A stretch of 64,000 bases of DNA from Alicyclobacillus fastidiosus (GCF_026651875.1 NZ_CP104067.1:2170001-2234000), one strand, 5' to 3'; positions 17,007 through 25,779 are shown, counted from the stretch's first letter. Notes: a model not told the origin generated them from the letters alone. Numbers and translations are program-made.

Positions 17007-17288
17007 CTAGAAGGCATCGCTTCCTTCGCAGCGCTCCGTTATTATCTTTGTCACTGTCTCCACGGTGTCGTCGATGATTGGCAGGGTAGGGGGCTCATTG
17101 ATCCACAATGGTACCCATACCATCCGTCCATTTCAGCCTTGATTCGCTTTGCGTAATCCTTGTTTCGACGAGTCGCATGCGTACGAAAGTGGTTGATCTC
17201 TATGGCAAACTTCAGGTGAGAGTCGCCGTGAAATACGAAGTCACTACTTGAGCACAGGCTCTGTAAGCTGCAACGTCTGGTATTTGGG
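17007..17288 (-). pseudogene. Remnant of first gene, possible nuclease-like fold
   Basis: Minus-strand pieces SSSDFVFHGDSHLKFAIEIN and RRNKDYAKRIKAEMDG lie in one frame. After a shift, VPLWINEPPTLPIIDDTVET follows through to EGSDAF and TAG at 17007. The D-x(n)-AIEIN then R..KD...K...GVPLW order resembles DUF2726-like / PD-(D/E)XK nuclease domains, but the catalytic lysine position is replaced, so this is a weak guess. At least one frameshift and a missing N-terminus show it is dead. Confidence 0.42.
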
Positions 17289-17408
17289 GATTTATGGCGT
17301 TTTATGGTGTGGTATCTGACAAAAAATTCGGGGAACCTTACGTTCAGTATTACAGGGTTAGCCACGGAAACCAGTTGTGTACTCAAAAAATTTGGAGGTC
17401 GGACACGC

Positions 17409-18665
17409 ATGAGACGCTATACGCACCTATTGACCACGACATTGCTTGCAGGGATGTTTGCGTTCATCATAAATCCGCGTGACGCGATGGCACGGATCGA
17501 AACAAAAGACAATCTACACAAAGTTGGGCGATACGAGATGTTGTACCATTGGAATCACTTAGACTGGAATTTTCCAGATCAGAATATGAAGCAGACTTTT
17601 GAAGCCAATCAAAACTGGAAACGGTCAATGCCCGCTGGCATAAAGGTGGACCAACAAGGAAACATGTATGTTTCCGTCCCACGTTGGGCCAAAGGCATCC
17701 CTTCTACAATGAACCGCATTGTGATCATGAACGGTAAACCGTTACTAGAGGCGTTCCCAAGTTGGGACTGGAATAAGGAAGGGAACGTGTCGGTTCTGCA
17801 ATCAATCCTTGGCTACGAAATCGACGAGCGAAACCGTATGTGGATTCTAGATCAGGGCAAAATCGCTTATGCACCGTCTGCAGACGGTTCTCAGAAGCTG
17901 GTTCTGTGGGATTTAAACACGAATAAGTTGATTGAATCGATTAAGATTCCCAACGAGATCGCTCCGTATCGAACGTCGTTCCTTAACGACTTGGTGGTGG
18001 ACAATCAGTACGGGTTTGTCTATATCACGGATTCCGGAAGTGGTTGGCCGGGCCATCCGCTGGACGGAGGAATCATTGTGTACAACATGAAGACGAAAAC
18101 CTTCCGCCGTGTTCTAGACAGACACCTCAGCACACAGGACTTCCCAGGGTTCCGGTTCGACATTGATAACCGACCAGTATTCAACAACACGCCCATCAGA
18201 ATAGGAGCTGACGGTATCGCGCTGTCTGCTGATCGATCGACCTTGTACTATTGCCCGGTGACGGGGCGGAATTTGTACTCCATCGATACATCGCTACTGA
18301 GGAATTTTTCTACGCCGTTGACCCAAATCAGCCGGTCAGTGAGAGCTCTTGGCAGTAAAGGTACCACTACAGATGGCATGCATGCAGATAACCAGGGGAA
18401 TGTGTTTTACACCATGTTAGAAGGAAAAGGGATTGGGGTTTACACACCCAAAAACCACCGATTCCAAAAGTTCGTATCTGACGACCGAATGTTATGGGTA
18501 GACGGTGTCGCATTTGATCAAAAGGGATCCATCATCTTTAATAACAACAGATTGCACCAAATGTTCGATACACCACAAACCATTGACTGGAGCTACCCAT
18601 ATAATCTCATTATTTGGAAATCGTTTGTTGGAAATGGTGTGAAGTCGTATCTGTATGCGCATTAG
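17409..18665 (+). CDS. Secreted MRJP/Yellow-family beta-propeller protein
   Basis: 418 residues with a signal peptide (RR, then TTTLLAGMFAFII, ending AMA). The mature part is of the major royal jelly protein/Yellow (L-dopachrome tautomerase-related) family: WNHLDWNFPDQ, FVSVPRW-like MYVSVPRWAKGIPSTMN, ILGYEIDERNRMWILDQG, FLNDLVVD...VYITDSG, GADGIALSADRSTLYYCP and DGMHADNQGNVFYT. The start is ATG 17409 after TTGGAGGTC; a GTG at 17304 is unsupported. It probably folds as a six-bladed propeller outside the membrane; substrate unknown. Converges with the next gene, stops 8 bases apart. Confidence 0.85.
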   Translation: MRRYTHLLTTTLLAGMFAFIINPRDAMARIETKDNLHKVGRYEMLYHWNHLDWNFPDQNMKQTFEANQNWKRSMPAGIKVDQQGNMYVSVPRWAKGIPSTMNRIVIMNGKPLLEAFPSWDWNKEGNVSVLQSILGYEIDERNRMWILDQGKIAYAPSADGSQKLVLWDLNTNKLIESIKIPNEIAPYRTSFLNDLVVDNQYGFVYITDSGSGWPGHPLDGGIIVYNMKTKTFRRVLDRHLSTQDFPGFRFDIDNRPVFNNTPIRIGADGIALSADRSTLYYCPVTGRNLYSIDTSLLRNFSTPLTQISRSVRALGSKGTTTDGMHADNQGNVFYTMLEGKGIGVYTPKNHRFQKFVSDDRMLWVDGVAFDQKGSIIFNNNRLHQMFDTPQTIDWSYPYNLIIWKSFVGNGVKSYLYAH

Positions 18666-18673
18666 GGAATTGG

Positions 18674-19384
18674 TCATTTGGTATCGCAATGCAAAGGAAA
18701 GCGATGCAACACTTCCACATTGTCATCACTCATATACCAGTCGTTTACAACAAAATCCAAGTCAGTCATTTCACTTGTTCCGAAATCGAAATCTCTATTC
18801 CGCTTCAAAAATTGAAGGAATTCACCAGGGTGGTTCAGTACAGGGTTCTGAAAACGGAGACACGTCATATGAGCCGTGTGCGTTTTAAACCGTTCATCTA
18901 AAGTGCTTTTCACACCCGACTTCCTAAAATTATCTCGGATATTCTGCCGTAGTTTTTGCAAAGTTAAATCAAGAGGAAAGCCCTGGATCATCACGCATTC
19001 AGGTGAAGCCGTGATTCCACGATAGCGAATGTTAAACGAGGGAATAGATGCGACGGACTGGGTGAGGACCTCAATATAAGGGGCGAGGTCTGTTTGACCA
19101 GGATTACATTCAACGGTGCACGTAATGATTGCTAACACGGTTGTGTGAAGTTCGGTCGATTTGTAGGAATACTGCTCAGGCTCCATCTGGTGGGCTTCCT
19201 CCAGAAACTTCATTACGGCATCTTGGACATTCCTTGTTGGACGACAAATCAATGTGAATCCTCTTCGTAAATCATTCGCCTTATTTATTAGAATGGGGTC
19301 AACCCTCACCAAGTTCGTTTCGATGGATCGAACAGCTTGACCCCACAATTTATCATAAGTGACTTGAATTTCAGATGTACTCAT
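18674..19384 (-). CDS. 2H phosphoesterase superfamily protein (2'-5' RNA ligase-like)
   Basis: 236 residues with two HxTx motifs, ELHTTVL (about residue 80) and TAHMTCLRF (about residue 180), the hallmark of 2H phosphoesterases (LigT, cyclic phosphodiesterases). Nearby segments FTLICRPTRNVQDAVMKFLEE and ITASPECVMIQGFP fit the eukaryote/bacterial mutarotase-like branch of this superfamily. The likely reaction is hydrolysis of a 2',3'-cyclic or 2'-5' phosphodiester; substrate unknown. The start is taken at the ATG giving MSTSEIQ; 17 upstream codons are in frame. Single gene. Confidence 0.72.
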   Translation of the reverse strand: MSTSEIQVTYDKLWGQAVRSIETNLVRVDPILINKANDLRRGFTLICRPTRNVQDAVMKFLEEAHQMEPEQYSYKSTELHTTVLAIITCTVECNPGQTDLAPYIEVLTQSVASIPSFNIRYRGITASPECVMIQGFPLDLTLQKLRQNIRDNFRKSGVKSTLDERFKTHTAHMTCLRFQNPVLNHPGEFLQFLKRNRDFDFGTSEMTDLDFVVNDWYMSDDNVEVLHRFPLHCDTK

Positions 19385-19450
19385 TTGAATCCCAGCCTTT
19401 TTCCTAGATATATCGTACCAAAAAACGGATCGCAATCACGAAGAGATTGT

Positions 19451-19594
19451 CTAGCATCACCAGCGAAGATTTTGGTCATCGATGACGATGAAGGTATTAC
19501 ACAACTTTTGAAAGATCTCTTGGAACACGAAGGATTCCGCGTGGAAACAGCATGTGGAACAGACCGTGCAAGGCTTGTTTTGTTTAACCGTTAA
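19451..19594 (+). pseudogene. Truncated response-regulator receiver domain
   Basis: The frame reads PAKILVIDDDEGITQLLKDL then LEHEGFRVETACG before stopping at NR. This is the first beta-alpha-beta of a CheY-like receiver with its acidic pair DDD, but the phosphoacceptor Asp, the T/S and K switch residues and any output domain are missing. There is no clear start codon with a ribosome site. It is a gene stub between the 2H gene and the chemoreceptor. Confidence 0.7.
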
Positions 19595-19597
19595 CTT

Positions 19598-19626
19598 GAT
19601 AAGGTGGAGTTGTGCTCCACCTTATC
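19598..19626. terminator. Hairpin between receiver stub and chemoreceptor
   Basis: Perfect 12-bp stem GATAAGGTGGAG / CTCCACCTTATC with a 5-base loop, between convergent coding ends. No long T-run, but position supports a bidirectional terminator. Confidence 0.65.
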
Positions 19627-19637
19627 ATTGAGCCGGT

Positions 19638-21413
19638 TTATAGTACGAAACGAGTGAGGACTTGCTGTAATTCTTCTGCCATTTGGCTAAGTGAATTCGC
19701 GGATGCAGCAATTTCCTGCATGGAAGCCAATTGTTCTTCCGTAGCTGCAGACACGGTCTCGACGCCTGTTGTGGTGTTTACGGTGACGTTGGATACATCG
19801 TGGATACTCTTTTGAAGGTTTTCCGTACCCTCCAACATTTTTGAAGCGGAGGCAGACACTTCTTTAATTTGATTTGCGACGTGATCAACGACAGACCGGA
19901 TTCCTTCAAACGATTTACCCGCTGTTCCCACTGTGTCCAATCCGGAAGTTACTTCTTGTTTTGCTGCTTCCATTGATTCTATCGCCAGATTTGTGTCTAC
20001 CTGGATACCGCCAATGATCTCGGAAATTCGTTGGGCAGCGTTGGACGACTGTTCAGCCAGTTTCCGGACTTCGGCTGCCACGATAGCGAACCCACGACCG
20101 CTTTCGCCTGCCCGAGCGGCTTCAATTGCGGCATTCAAGGACAACAAGTTTGTTTGATTAGATATTGCCGTAATAACTTCAACTATGTGTCCGATTTCAG
20201 TGGACCGCTCACCTAATACGGATACAACGTCCGCCAATTTAGCCATGGCTGCCTCGATGGAATTCATCTGTTGTACAACCTTATGAATTGCTTGGTTTCC
20301 TGAAGCAGCGGCTTGTGCGGCTTGTGCTGCGGACTGCGATAGTTCCTTCGAGTTCTTTGCGACTACATTCATTCCAAGAGTCAAGTCCTCAATGGTGTTT
20401 ACGCTTTCCTCGACGCTGTTTACTTGATTTTCTGCACCAATTGCAACCTCTTGCATAGTCGATGTCACTTGTTCGGTTGCTTTACTATTTTCTTCGGCAC
20501 TCGCCGATAATTGCTCTGACGATGCAGCAACTTGTTCGGACATGAGACTGACCTTGGAAATAACTTCCCTAAGGCTTATCGTCATTAAATTAAACCCTTG
20601 TGCCAGGCGACCGACTTCGTCTCGATTTCTAAATTTGAGCGGCTCAACGGTCAAGTTACCTTGCGCAACTTGATCTACTTGTGCAGCCATTTGCTTGATT
20701 GGACGTGCCAATCGATTTGCAAAGAGAATGACGATGGTCGCACCAACAATCAGGGAAATGACGAGTGTGATGAGCATATCGGTTAAGACGTGGTTGGCAC
20801 CGCTGTTAAAGTCGTTGGTATAGGCACCTACCGCGACTACCCATCCCCACGCGGGTGCCATTTCCGAGTAAACGATCTTCTGTGAAAGCTGATTGGGGTT
20901 GTTTGGCAGTGGCCAAAGGTAAGTCGTGAATCCACCGCCAGATTGAGCAGCCTTAATGACGGCCTGAATCATGTAAAAACCATTAGAGTCTTTGGTGTTC
21001 CAGATGTTCTTACCTTGAGACGTAGGGCTCGCTAAGGAATTTCCCTTCGTATCTAAAATAAAAAAGAACCCATGGTGGTTGCCGATATTGTAATCCGGGT
21101 TGATGGGCCGCATTCCGTTTGATTGGGTAGCTCCTAGTACCATTCTTTTTACCTGTTCCTGTGCGTCTGCGAGTGAAATGTGCCCTGCTTCAACCTCTGT
21201 GTTCAGAATTTTGATGCTGCTATTCACCAGCCTGACATCGTTTTGCAAGGCGGTCTCACTAGAGGACGTTAACTGATTGTGTGCGACGGTGTAGGAAATG
21301 ATTCCGACGATTAGGCTTGGGATAACAAGCATGAGGAGAGAAATGCTCATCAGTTTGATCCGGATGCTAAACAAGGCGGTTCGAATTTTGTTCCCGCTAT
21401 GTTTCTTTACCAT
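19638..21413 (-). CDS. Methyl-accepting chemotaxis protein
   Basis: 591-residue transmembrane receptor. TM1 is about residues 18-42 ([20 protein letters not shown]), followed by a periplasmic-type Cache sensor to about 205 ([27 protein letters not shown] near its end). TM2 is about 212-232, then HAMP ([20 protein letters not shown]) and a long signalling coiled coil. The tip carries the universal hairpin ([19 protein letters not shown] then [19 protein letters not shown]) that binds CheA/CheW. The Cache type suggests sensing of small organic acids, but the ligand is not predictable. No chemotaxis genes adjoin. Confidence 0.93.
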   Translation of the reverse strand: MVKKHSGNKIRTALFSIRIKLMSISLLMLVIPSLIVGIISYTVAHNQLTSSSETALQNDVRLVNSSIKILNTEVEAGHISLADAQEQVKRMVLGATQSNGMRPINPDYNIGNHHGFFFILDTKGNSLASPTSQGKNIWNTKDSNGFYMIQAVIKAAQSGGGFTTYLWPLPNNPNQLSQKIVYSEMAPAWGWVVAVGAYTNDFNSGANHVLTDMLITLVISLIVGATIVILFANRLARPIKQMAAQVDQVAQGNLTVEPLKFRNRDEVGRLAQGFNLMTISLREVISKVSLMSEQVAASSEQLSASAEENSKATEQVTSTMQEVAIGAENQVNSVEESVNTIEDLTLGMNVVAKNSKELSQSAAQAAQAAASGNQAIHKVVQQMNSIEAAMAKLADVVSVLGERSTEIGHIVEVITAISNQTNLLSLNAAIEAARAGESGRGFAIVAAEVRKLAEQSSNAAQRISEIIGGIQVDTNLAIESMEAAKQEVTSGLDTVGTAGKSFEGIRSVVDHVANQIKEVSASASKMLEGTENLQKSIHDVSNVTVNTTTGVETVSAATEEQLASMQEIAASANSLSQMAEELQQVLTRFVL

Positions 21414-21786
21414 TTTTTCACCCTTATTCGTATTGTTTTGACATAAAATTGTTCAGCTACTTTGTATGTACGACCGCCAACTAGGGGTAGCTACCCTGGA
21501 TTGGGTCTCGACGTTATCACTAAATCGGTAGATCACATTGCTCAGTTTCTGCTGATTTAGTATCCATGTAACCAATTAACGCTCTCGACATAATCAGCTA
21601 CAATTCGACAACACCGAAGTCAAGTGTAGCCATTTTATGAATACATTTCAATACTGTATATTGTATACACTAATGGATTTTCTATCACGTGAGAAACGCC
21701 GGCCACACACCAAAAATAGACGGGGCAGGCTCAAATAAATTTTTGCTTTCCCGAGGCCCACTCTGGTTAATCATTTATCGGCACAT
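21414..21786. other. Upstream region of the chemoreceptor
   Basis: About 370 bases without a gene; it must contain the chemoreceptor promoter, but no confident -35/-10 pair was found. Confidence 0.4.
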
Positions 21787-21831
21787 AAAAAGCCTCCATC
21801 TCCACCTTAAAAGGGGATTTGGAGGCTTTTT
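21787..21831. terminator. Bidirectional terminator-like hairpin
   Basis: AAAAAGCCTCCA pairs perfectly with TGGAGGCTTTTT, giving A-run and T-run on opposite sides so it can work on either strand. It lies in a gene-free stretch 140 bases beyond the lipoprotein terminator. Confidence 0.7.
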
Positions 21832-21923
21832 CATGAAAATTTTTGGGACTCATTGATTTAGTGGAACCCTTTTCGGACAGCCTTGTACAAGAATAAGGGC
21901 AATATACATAGGGAAAATAATGG

Positions 21924-21959
21924 GGTGCCCCTGGTACGAAACGTACCGTTAGGGGCACC
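21924..21959 (-). terminator. Terminator of the lipoprotein gene
   Basis: Two stacked stems: GGTGCCCCT/AGGGGCACC outside and GGTAC/GTACC inside, 15 bases beyond the lipoprotein stop on the minus strand, followed by ATTATTTTCC. Confidence 0.65.
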
Positions 21960-21974
21960 TCCATCAGCAGATGC

Positions 21975-22319
21975 TTACTTAGATGTGGAATTGGTGGAAG
22001 CTGATTTCTTTGCAGTAGCAGTCTTGGATGACGTTGTCTTCGAAGAAGTATCCTTACTAGCCGTCTTGGTTGTGGACTTCGAAGAAGAATCGTCCGTTTT
22101 AGTTGTCTTCGTCGTTGCGGTCTTTGAAGGAGCAGCCTTACTTTTATCGGCTTGTTTTGTTGTAGTTTTTGTGCTGGCAGAACCATTCGATGTAGCTGTA
22201 TTTGTGGTCGACGTTTGGTTTGCAGTAGACGTGTTATTCGACGTGGTACCACATCCAGCGAGCCCTAGTGAAGCTAACAAAATAATTGATGCTGCGAAAG
22301 GTTTTACTTTTAAAGTCAT
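21975..22319 (-). CDS. Ser/Thr/Lys-rich lipoprotein
   Basis: 114 residues starting MTLKVKPFAASIILLASLGL after GAGGGAGAG; 23 in-frame codons upstream are rejected for lack of a site. The lipobox LAGC ends the signal peptide, so the protein should be lipid-anchored on the outer face of the membrane. The mature ~90 residues are almost only S, T, K, A, N and D with repeated TTTK, SSK and KTAT runs. They have no fold that I can see and are probably extended or a target of O-glycosylation. Single gene with its own terminator. A 161-codon antisense frame is an artefact of the low-complexity codons. Confidence 0.75.
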   Translation of the reverse strand: MTLKVKPFAASIILLASLGLAGCGTTSNNTSTANQTSTTNTATSNGSASTKTTTKQADKSKAAPSKTATTKTTKTDDSSSKSTTKTASKDTSSKTTSSKTATAKKSASTNSTSK

Positions 22320-22493
22320 GTTGATCTCTCCCTCTTTCAGGCGTTTATATGTTTTTAGGACATCATAATTATGGTTCAGCACACTCAAACGTTACTCAAA
22401 ATGATGTGTAGTTCCTGTGGAGATACTATAGCGATTGTATGATGTATCCATTAGAGAACCATGTCAGACCAAAGCGAAGGGCAGTCACACCAA

Positions 22494-22516
22494 AGGCGAT
22501 CACAATGTGATCGCCT
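22494..22516. repeat. 23-base perfect palindrome
   Basis: AGGCGATCACA-A-TGTGATCGCCT, 11-base arms around a single base. The core GATCACAnTGTGATC resembles a two-fold regulator site of the CRP/FNR kind more than a terminator. It lies between the lipoprotein start and the HxlR gene end. Confidence 0.55.
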
Positions 22517-22630
22517 AGCGGAGCGAGATGGTGATACGTGATCAGTTTGTCCACTGAATTTATGGTTTGTACGCGTTGCTAAGAATGTTTTTTCTGAGAT
22601 TCTATGTGCTCATGCGTCCATCAGAGCGTG

Positions 22631-22954
22631 TCAATGGTGTAAAGTTTGATACCACTTGTTGGCCCACTCTTGGACTTGGTCCAAAACGGGTGCAAGTTCT
22701 TGACCCTTCATTGTCAATTCATATTCCACTCGGATGGGCATGTCTGGATAGACATGGCGGGTCACTATTTCCGCTGCCTCTAGTTCCTTAAGGCGTTCCA
22801 CAAGCATTCGGTCGCTTAAATGTGGAATCATGCCAGATATGTCGGAAAATCGACGTCTGCCTTGGAGCATCACACGGATGATCAATCCTGTCCACCGTTT
22901 TCCCAAAAGTTCAAATGCGGCTTCAAACTTGGGGCACAATGCGATGTCCTCCAT
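22631..22954 (-). CDS. HxlR-family winged-helix transcriptional regulator
   Basis: 107-residue MarR-like regulator of the HxlR/YodB type. It has the N-terminal redox-type Cys in ALCPKFEAAFELLGKRWTG, the recognition-helix block RRFSDISGMIPHLSDRMLVE and the wing YPDMPIRVEYELTMKG. The start is ATG 22954 with GAGGTGATT; the upstream GTG overlaps that site. It is divergent from the DODA dioxygenase gene, with dyads between them. In Bacillus, HxlR/YodB proteins repress quinone- and azo-detoxifying genes through that cysteine, which fits control of the DODA and azoR genes next door. Confidence 0.88.
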   Translation of the reverse strand: MEDIALCPKFEAAFELLGKRWTGLIIRVMLQGRRRFSDISGMIPHLSDRMLVERLKELEAAEIVTRHVYPDMPIRVEYELTMKGQELAPVLDQVQEWANKWYQTLHH

Positions 22955-23000
22955 CAGAATCACCTCTGTGTTAGGTAATCATCTTATATTACAATCATTA

Positions 23001-23030
23001 TTGACAAAAAGTAAGTTTTTAATGTATCTT
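23001..23030 (+). promoter_or_regulatory. Promoter of the DODA dioxygenase gene
   Basis: Perfect -35 TTGACA (23001-23006) and -10 TATCTT (23025-23030) at 18 bases spacing, about 250 bases before the ATG. A GTAAG motif lies inside the spacer and recurs in the dyad just downstream. Confidence 0.55.
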
Positions 23031-23045
23031 GAAACACGCAGTCTT

Positions 23046-23064
23046 AGCTTACCATAAGTAAGCT
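23046..23064. promoter_or_regulatory. HxlR-type operator candidate
   Basis: AGCTTAC-CATAA-GTAAGCT, 7-base perfect arms, 16 bases after the -10. The TTAC/GTAA half-sites match the style of YodB/HxlR operators in Bacillus, so the divergent HxlR protein is the likely ligand. Confidence 0.5.
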
Positions 23065-23290
23065 TGTTATCGCCGGTGAACGCGTATCCCACAGTGAGGT
23101 TGGTTATTCACGATAGGCGCGAACCGGAGAGAATGAACAAGTTCAGAAAATTATAGACTTCCGTTGAATGCTTATAATCAGATGGTGCACTGGGTCGGAT
23201 CGCCGTGCAAGTGAAAAGAGGATAGTCACAATTTGCTTGTCGCAAGTCCAGGAATACTTTTCATTTCTGAATCGAAAGGATGAACATATC

Positions 23291-24067
23291 ATGATGCCTT
23301 CCTTATTTATTGCACATGGGGCTCCTCTTCTTGCAATCGAGGACAACGAATATACGCAGTTCATAACTCAATTAGGTCGGCGTCTACCACGCCCGAAGGC
23401 TGTTGTCTTGTTCTCTGCACATTGGGTGACGGGTACACAGAAAGTCAGTGAAGTGAACGAATACGAAACGATTTACGATTTTGGTGGATTTCCTGACGCT
23501 CTGTACCAGATTCGGTATCCCGCAATGGGAGATCGACAGATTGCCAGTCAGATTGAATCCCTGTTGACCGAAAACGGGATTTCGTTTGACGTAGAAACGG
23601 ATCGTGGATTGGATCATGGGGCATGGGTGGTCCTGCGGTTGCTTTATCCAGATGCAGATATTCCTGTCATCGCGATGTCCGTAAATCCCCGCGTTTCGCC
23701 TGAGGAGCAGTACAAAATAGGCTGGTCTTTGTCGCAATTGAGGGAGCGGGACATCCTTGTGATCGCAAGCGGAGGCACAGTGCACAACTTAAGGGCTTTA
23801 AATTGGCAGGAAGACGGGGTAGACGAGTGGGCGCTTCAGTTTGATCAGTGGCTAGAAACCCGTATCAAGCAGTGGGACTTGGAATCGTTGTATCGTTATG
23901 ATTCTTTGGCGCCGAATGCACAAGTTGCAGTTCCGCCCTATGGGAATGAACATTTTGTACCGATATTTTACGCTATGGGAGCGGCTGATGATGTCCGTAC
24001 GGCTACGCTGTTACACCGTAGTTACCGATATGGGAGTTTGAGTCACAGCGTTTGGCAATTTGGCTGA
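23291..24067 (+). CDS. DODA-type extradiol aromatic ring-opening dioxygenase
   Basis: 258-residue LigB/DODA-fold enzyme. The metal ligands are visible in LFIAHGAP, VVLFSAHWVT, the DRGLDHGAWVVL block and the NEHFVPIFYAMG C-terminal segment. It should open catechol-type rings with O2 using Fe(II) or Zn; YgiD-like members act on DOPA. The start is ATG 23291 after AAAGGATG; a frame open from 23168 lacks a site. Placed between an HxlR repressor and an azoreductase, it looks like part of a quinone/catechol stress response. Confidence 0.88.
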   Translation: MMPSLFIAHGAPLLAIEDNEYTQFITQLGRRLPRPKAVVLFSAHWVTGTQKVSEVNEYETIYDFGGFPDALYQIRYPAMGDRQIASQIESLLTENGISFDVETDRGLDHGAWVVLRLLYPDADIPVIAMSVNPRVSPEEQYKIGWSLSQLRERDILVIASGGTVHNLRALNWQEDGVDEWALQFDQWLETRIKQWDLESLYRYDSLAPNAQVAVPPYGNEHFVPIFYAMGAADDVRTATLLHRSYRYGSLSHSVWQFG

Positions 24068-24142
24068 TTCCCAAGAGCATGCGTTAGTTGAGATGTTGCA
24101 CCGAAACACGCCGAGGCGAAGCTGGTGTCGTCATAAGAAAAG

Positions 24143-24176
24143 GGAGCCGCGTAGGACAACGGCTCCTTTGGCTTTT
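24143..24176. terminator. Terminator between convergent DODA and azoR genes
   Basis: GGAGCCG / CGGCTCC stem followed on the plus strand by TTTGGCTTTTTC, ending at the azoR stop. Serves at least the dioxygenase. Confidence 0.75.
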
Positions 24177-24178
24177 TC

Positions 24179-24814
24179 TTAGAACGTTTTGGCTAGTTGG
24201 CGTGCACGTGCAATACCATCTTCTTTAATTTTTTCGGCACGGTCTGGGAACTGATTGTGCCCTTCGATAAAGAGTCCATCAAAGGATGGGACGCCAAAGA
24301 ACTGCATGATGGTCGCTAGGTAACGATGTCCCATCTCCATTTGCGCTGCAGGTCCTTCTGAATAAATTCCGCCACGCGCTTGGATATGGAGCGCCTTTTT
24401 GTCGGTCAGAAGGCCAACTGGCCCTTGCTCAGTGTACTTAAAGGTCTTTCCGACAACACATAGTGCATCAATGTATGCCTTCATGATTGGCGGGAAGGAG
24501 AAGTTCCACATCGGTGTGACAAATACGTATTTGTCAGCTGCGACGAATTGGTCAGTCAACTCGGCCAGGCGCCCGACTTTCTCCTTTTCATTTTCTGACA
24601 GTTGATCGAACGCGGTGCCGGATTGTAATTTTCCCCAACCGTTGAACACGTCAGCATCGATATATGGGACGTTTTCCTTGTACAGGTCGACGCGGATCAC
24701 TTCGTCGTTTGGATTCTGTTCCCGGTATTCTTCAATAAATGCCTTGCCTGCGGCCATGCTGAAAGATTTGGTGTGGTCATGTGGATGTGCAGTAATGAAA
24801 AGAACAGTTGCCAT
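24179..24814 (-). CDS. azoR: FMN-dependent NADH-azoreductase
   Basis: 211-residue flavodoxin-fold NAD(P)H oxidoreductase that reduces azo dyes and quinones by two-electron steps. Features are the FMN phosphate loop [32 protein letters not shown] and [14 protein letters not shown], all typical of AzoR. GGAGGAG precedes ATG 24814; 12 in-frame upstream codons are not part of the family. It has its own promoter with an operator dyad across the -35. Confidence 0.92.
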   Translation of the reverse strand: MATVLFITAHPHDHTKSFSMAAGKAFIEEYREQNPNDEVIRVDLYKENVPYIDADVFNGWGKLQSGTAFDQLSENEKEKVGRLAELTDQFVAADKYVFVTPMWNFSFPPIMKAYIDALCVVGKTFKYTEQGPVGLLTDKKALHIQARGGIYSEGPAAQMEMGHRYLATIMQFFGVPSFDGLFIEGHNQFPDRAEKIKEDGIARARQLAKTF

Positions 24815-24848
24815 TAAGTAAATCTCCTCCATTCGTAAACCGCTATTC

Positions 24849-24893
24849 ATTATACACTAACACACTAAAAGTAACAAAATAAAATTTTGTCAC
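24849..24893 (-). promoter_or_regulatory. azoR promoter with overlapping operator dyad
   Basis: On the minus strand -35 TTGTTA and -10 TATAAT are exactly 17 bases apart, 35 bases before the azoR ATG. An imperfect dyad GTAACAAAAT-AAA-ATTTTGTCAC (24871-24893, one mismatch) covers the -35, as expected for a repressor of the HxlR or MarR type. Confidence 0.7.
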
Positions 24894-25229
24894 AATATTC
24901 CCTTGTTTCATGACACGAAATCGTAAAGCCAAATGAGCATCTGAGCATTGATAAGCCTAGATGGTGTGACAAAGGACCACGAGTACGGTTGTCGAAACGT
25001 ATTTTGGCACTACGACTGCAAAACATGTGTGTTGGTTTTATTTGTGTCCGGTATGAGGATGGGACGGCTGTGTGGTTTGATCACGACGCTGGAGAACGCG
25101 GATGGGGCGTGGGAAGTTACTCTCTGCGATGTCGTACCGCTGAAATGGTTATATGTAGTGTGCACGTTTCATTGAGATCAAAAAGCGACGGTGCCTATAA
25201 TTAGGGTGCCTGATTCCTCTCCACCGAGT
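24894..25229. other. Gene-free stretch
   Basis: About 335 bases; the short frames here show no coding character, ribosome site or family motif. Nothing else was recognised. Confidence 0.4.
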
Positions 25230-25317
25230 CTCCCCGCACGCCTTGTCTCCCAGGTCATCTGTGCGGGGAGCATTTTGCGTGTGAGTGGGGCTACGAATGC
25301 CCCCACTCACACGCAAA
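25230..25317 (-). repeat. Two tandem perfect hairpins
   Basis: Hairpin 1: CTCCCCGCAC (25230-25239) / GTGCGGGGAG (25261-25270). Hairpin 2: a perfect 17-bp stem, left arm 25274-25290 (TTTGCGTGTGAGTGGGG), right arm 25301-25317. Hairpin 2 begins 13 bases after the minus-strand frame ending at 25330, so it may terminate the MFS transcript, yet no T-run follows. Confidence 0.6.
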
Positions 25318-25329
25318 CAGTTGTCGTGC

Positions 25330-25776
25330 CTATCGTAAATTCGTTTTACGGAAAACGGGTATTGCGACCAGGATGCCACATGCGGCAGCAAGGATTCCTA
25401 GGGTTAGTGGACTTGGCAATCCGTGATGGATTCGCCAATGATGCCACGGTGCAGATATCGGTTGCCATCCGACCGCGGAACACATTAGTGGGCAGTCGTC
25501 TGGCATCACGACTGCCCAGGAGGCAAAAGGAATCAATTCGAACGCGGGACGTCGTCCAAACGGTACTAAGTTCGGCGTCTCGGTACACCCCTGATTATAG
25601 GCGTACCTTGTGAAGTCCAGATGGAGACGGTGTGGCGATTGTATGGAGACTTGTACTCTAGCGGATAGGTGCGCAAGGTATTGTTTATCCAAGCTGCCGA
25701 CCACAAAATGTGGGGCACACCCGCCGGCGAATTGAAATGGGAGAAACCCGTGCGCAGGCGGATGTTCGTGGGGCAT
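25330..25776 (-). CDS. Hypothetical protein with C-terminal membrane helix
   Basis: 148-codon frame starting 3 bases after the MFS stop. The product is His/Pro/Trp-rich in its middle (SAPWHHWRIHHGLPSP) and ends in a hydrophobic helix with a basic tail (LTLGILAAACGILVAIPVF then RKTNLR), as in tail-anchored or cleaved surface proteins. No ribosome site was seen, and another minus frame over the same bases also stays open for about 120 codons, so it may be a partly decayed gene. Family not recognised. Confidence 0.4.
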   Translation of the reverse strand: MPHEHPPAHGFLPFQFAGGCAPHFVVGSLDKQYLAHLSARVQVSIQSPHRLHLDFTRYAYNQGCTETPNLVPFGRRPAFELIPFASWAVVMPDDCPLMCSAVGWQPISAPWHHWRIHHGLPSPLTLGILAAACGILVAIPVFRKTNLR

Positions 25777-25779
25777 TCA

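Noticed and set aside
21883..22368. 161-codon frame antisense to the lipoprotein
   Set aside because: Arises from the low-complexity Ser/Thr/Lys codons read on the other strand (Val/Phe runs).
24948..25204. Two overlapping plus frames of 71-75 codons
   Set aside because: No ribosome site, Cys/Trp-rich odd composition, no motif.
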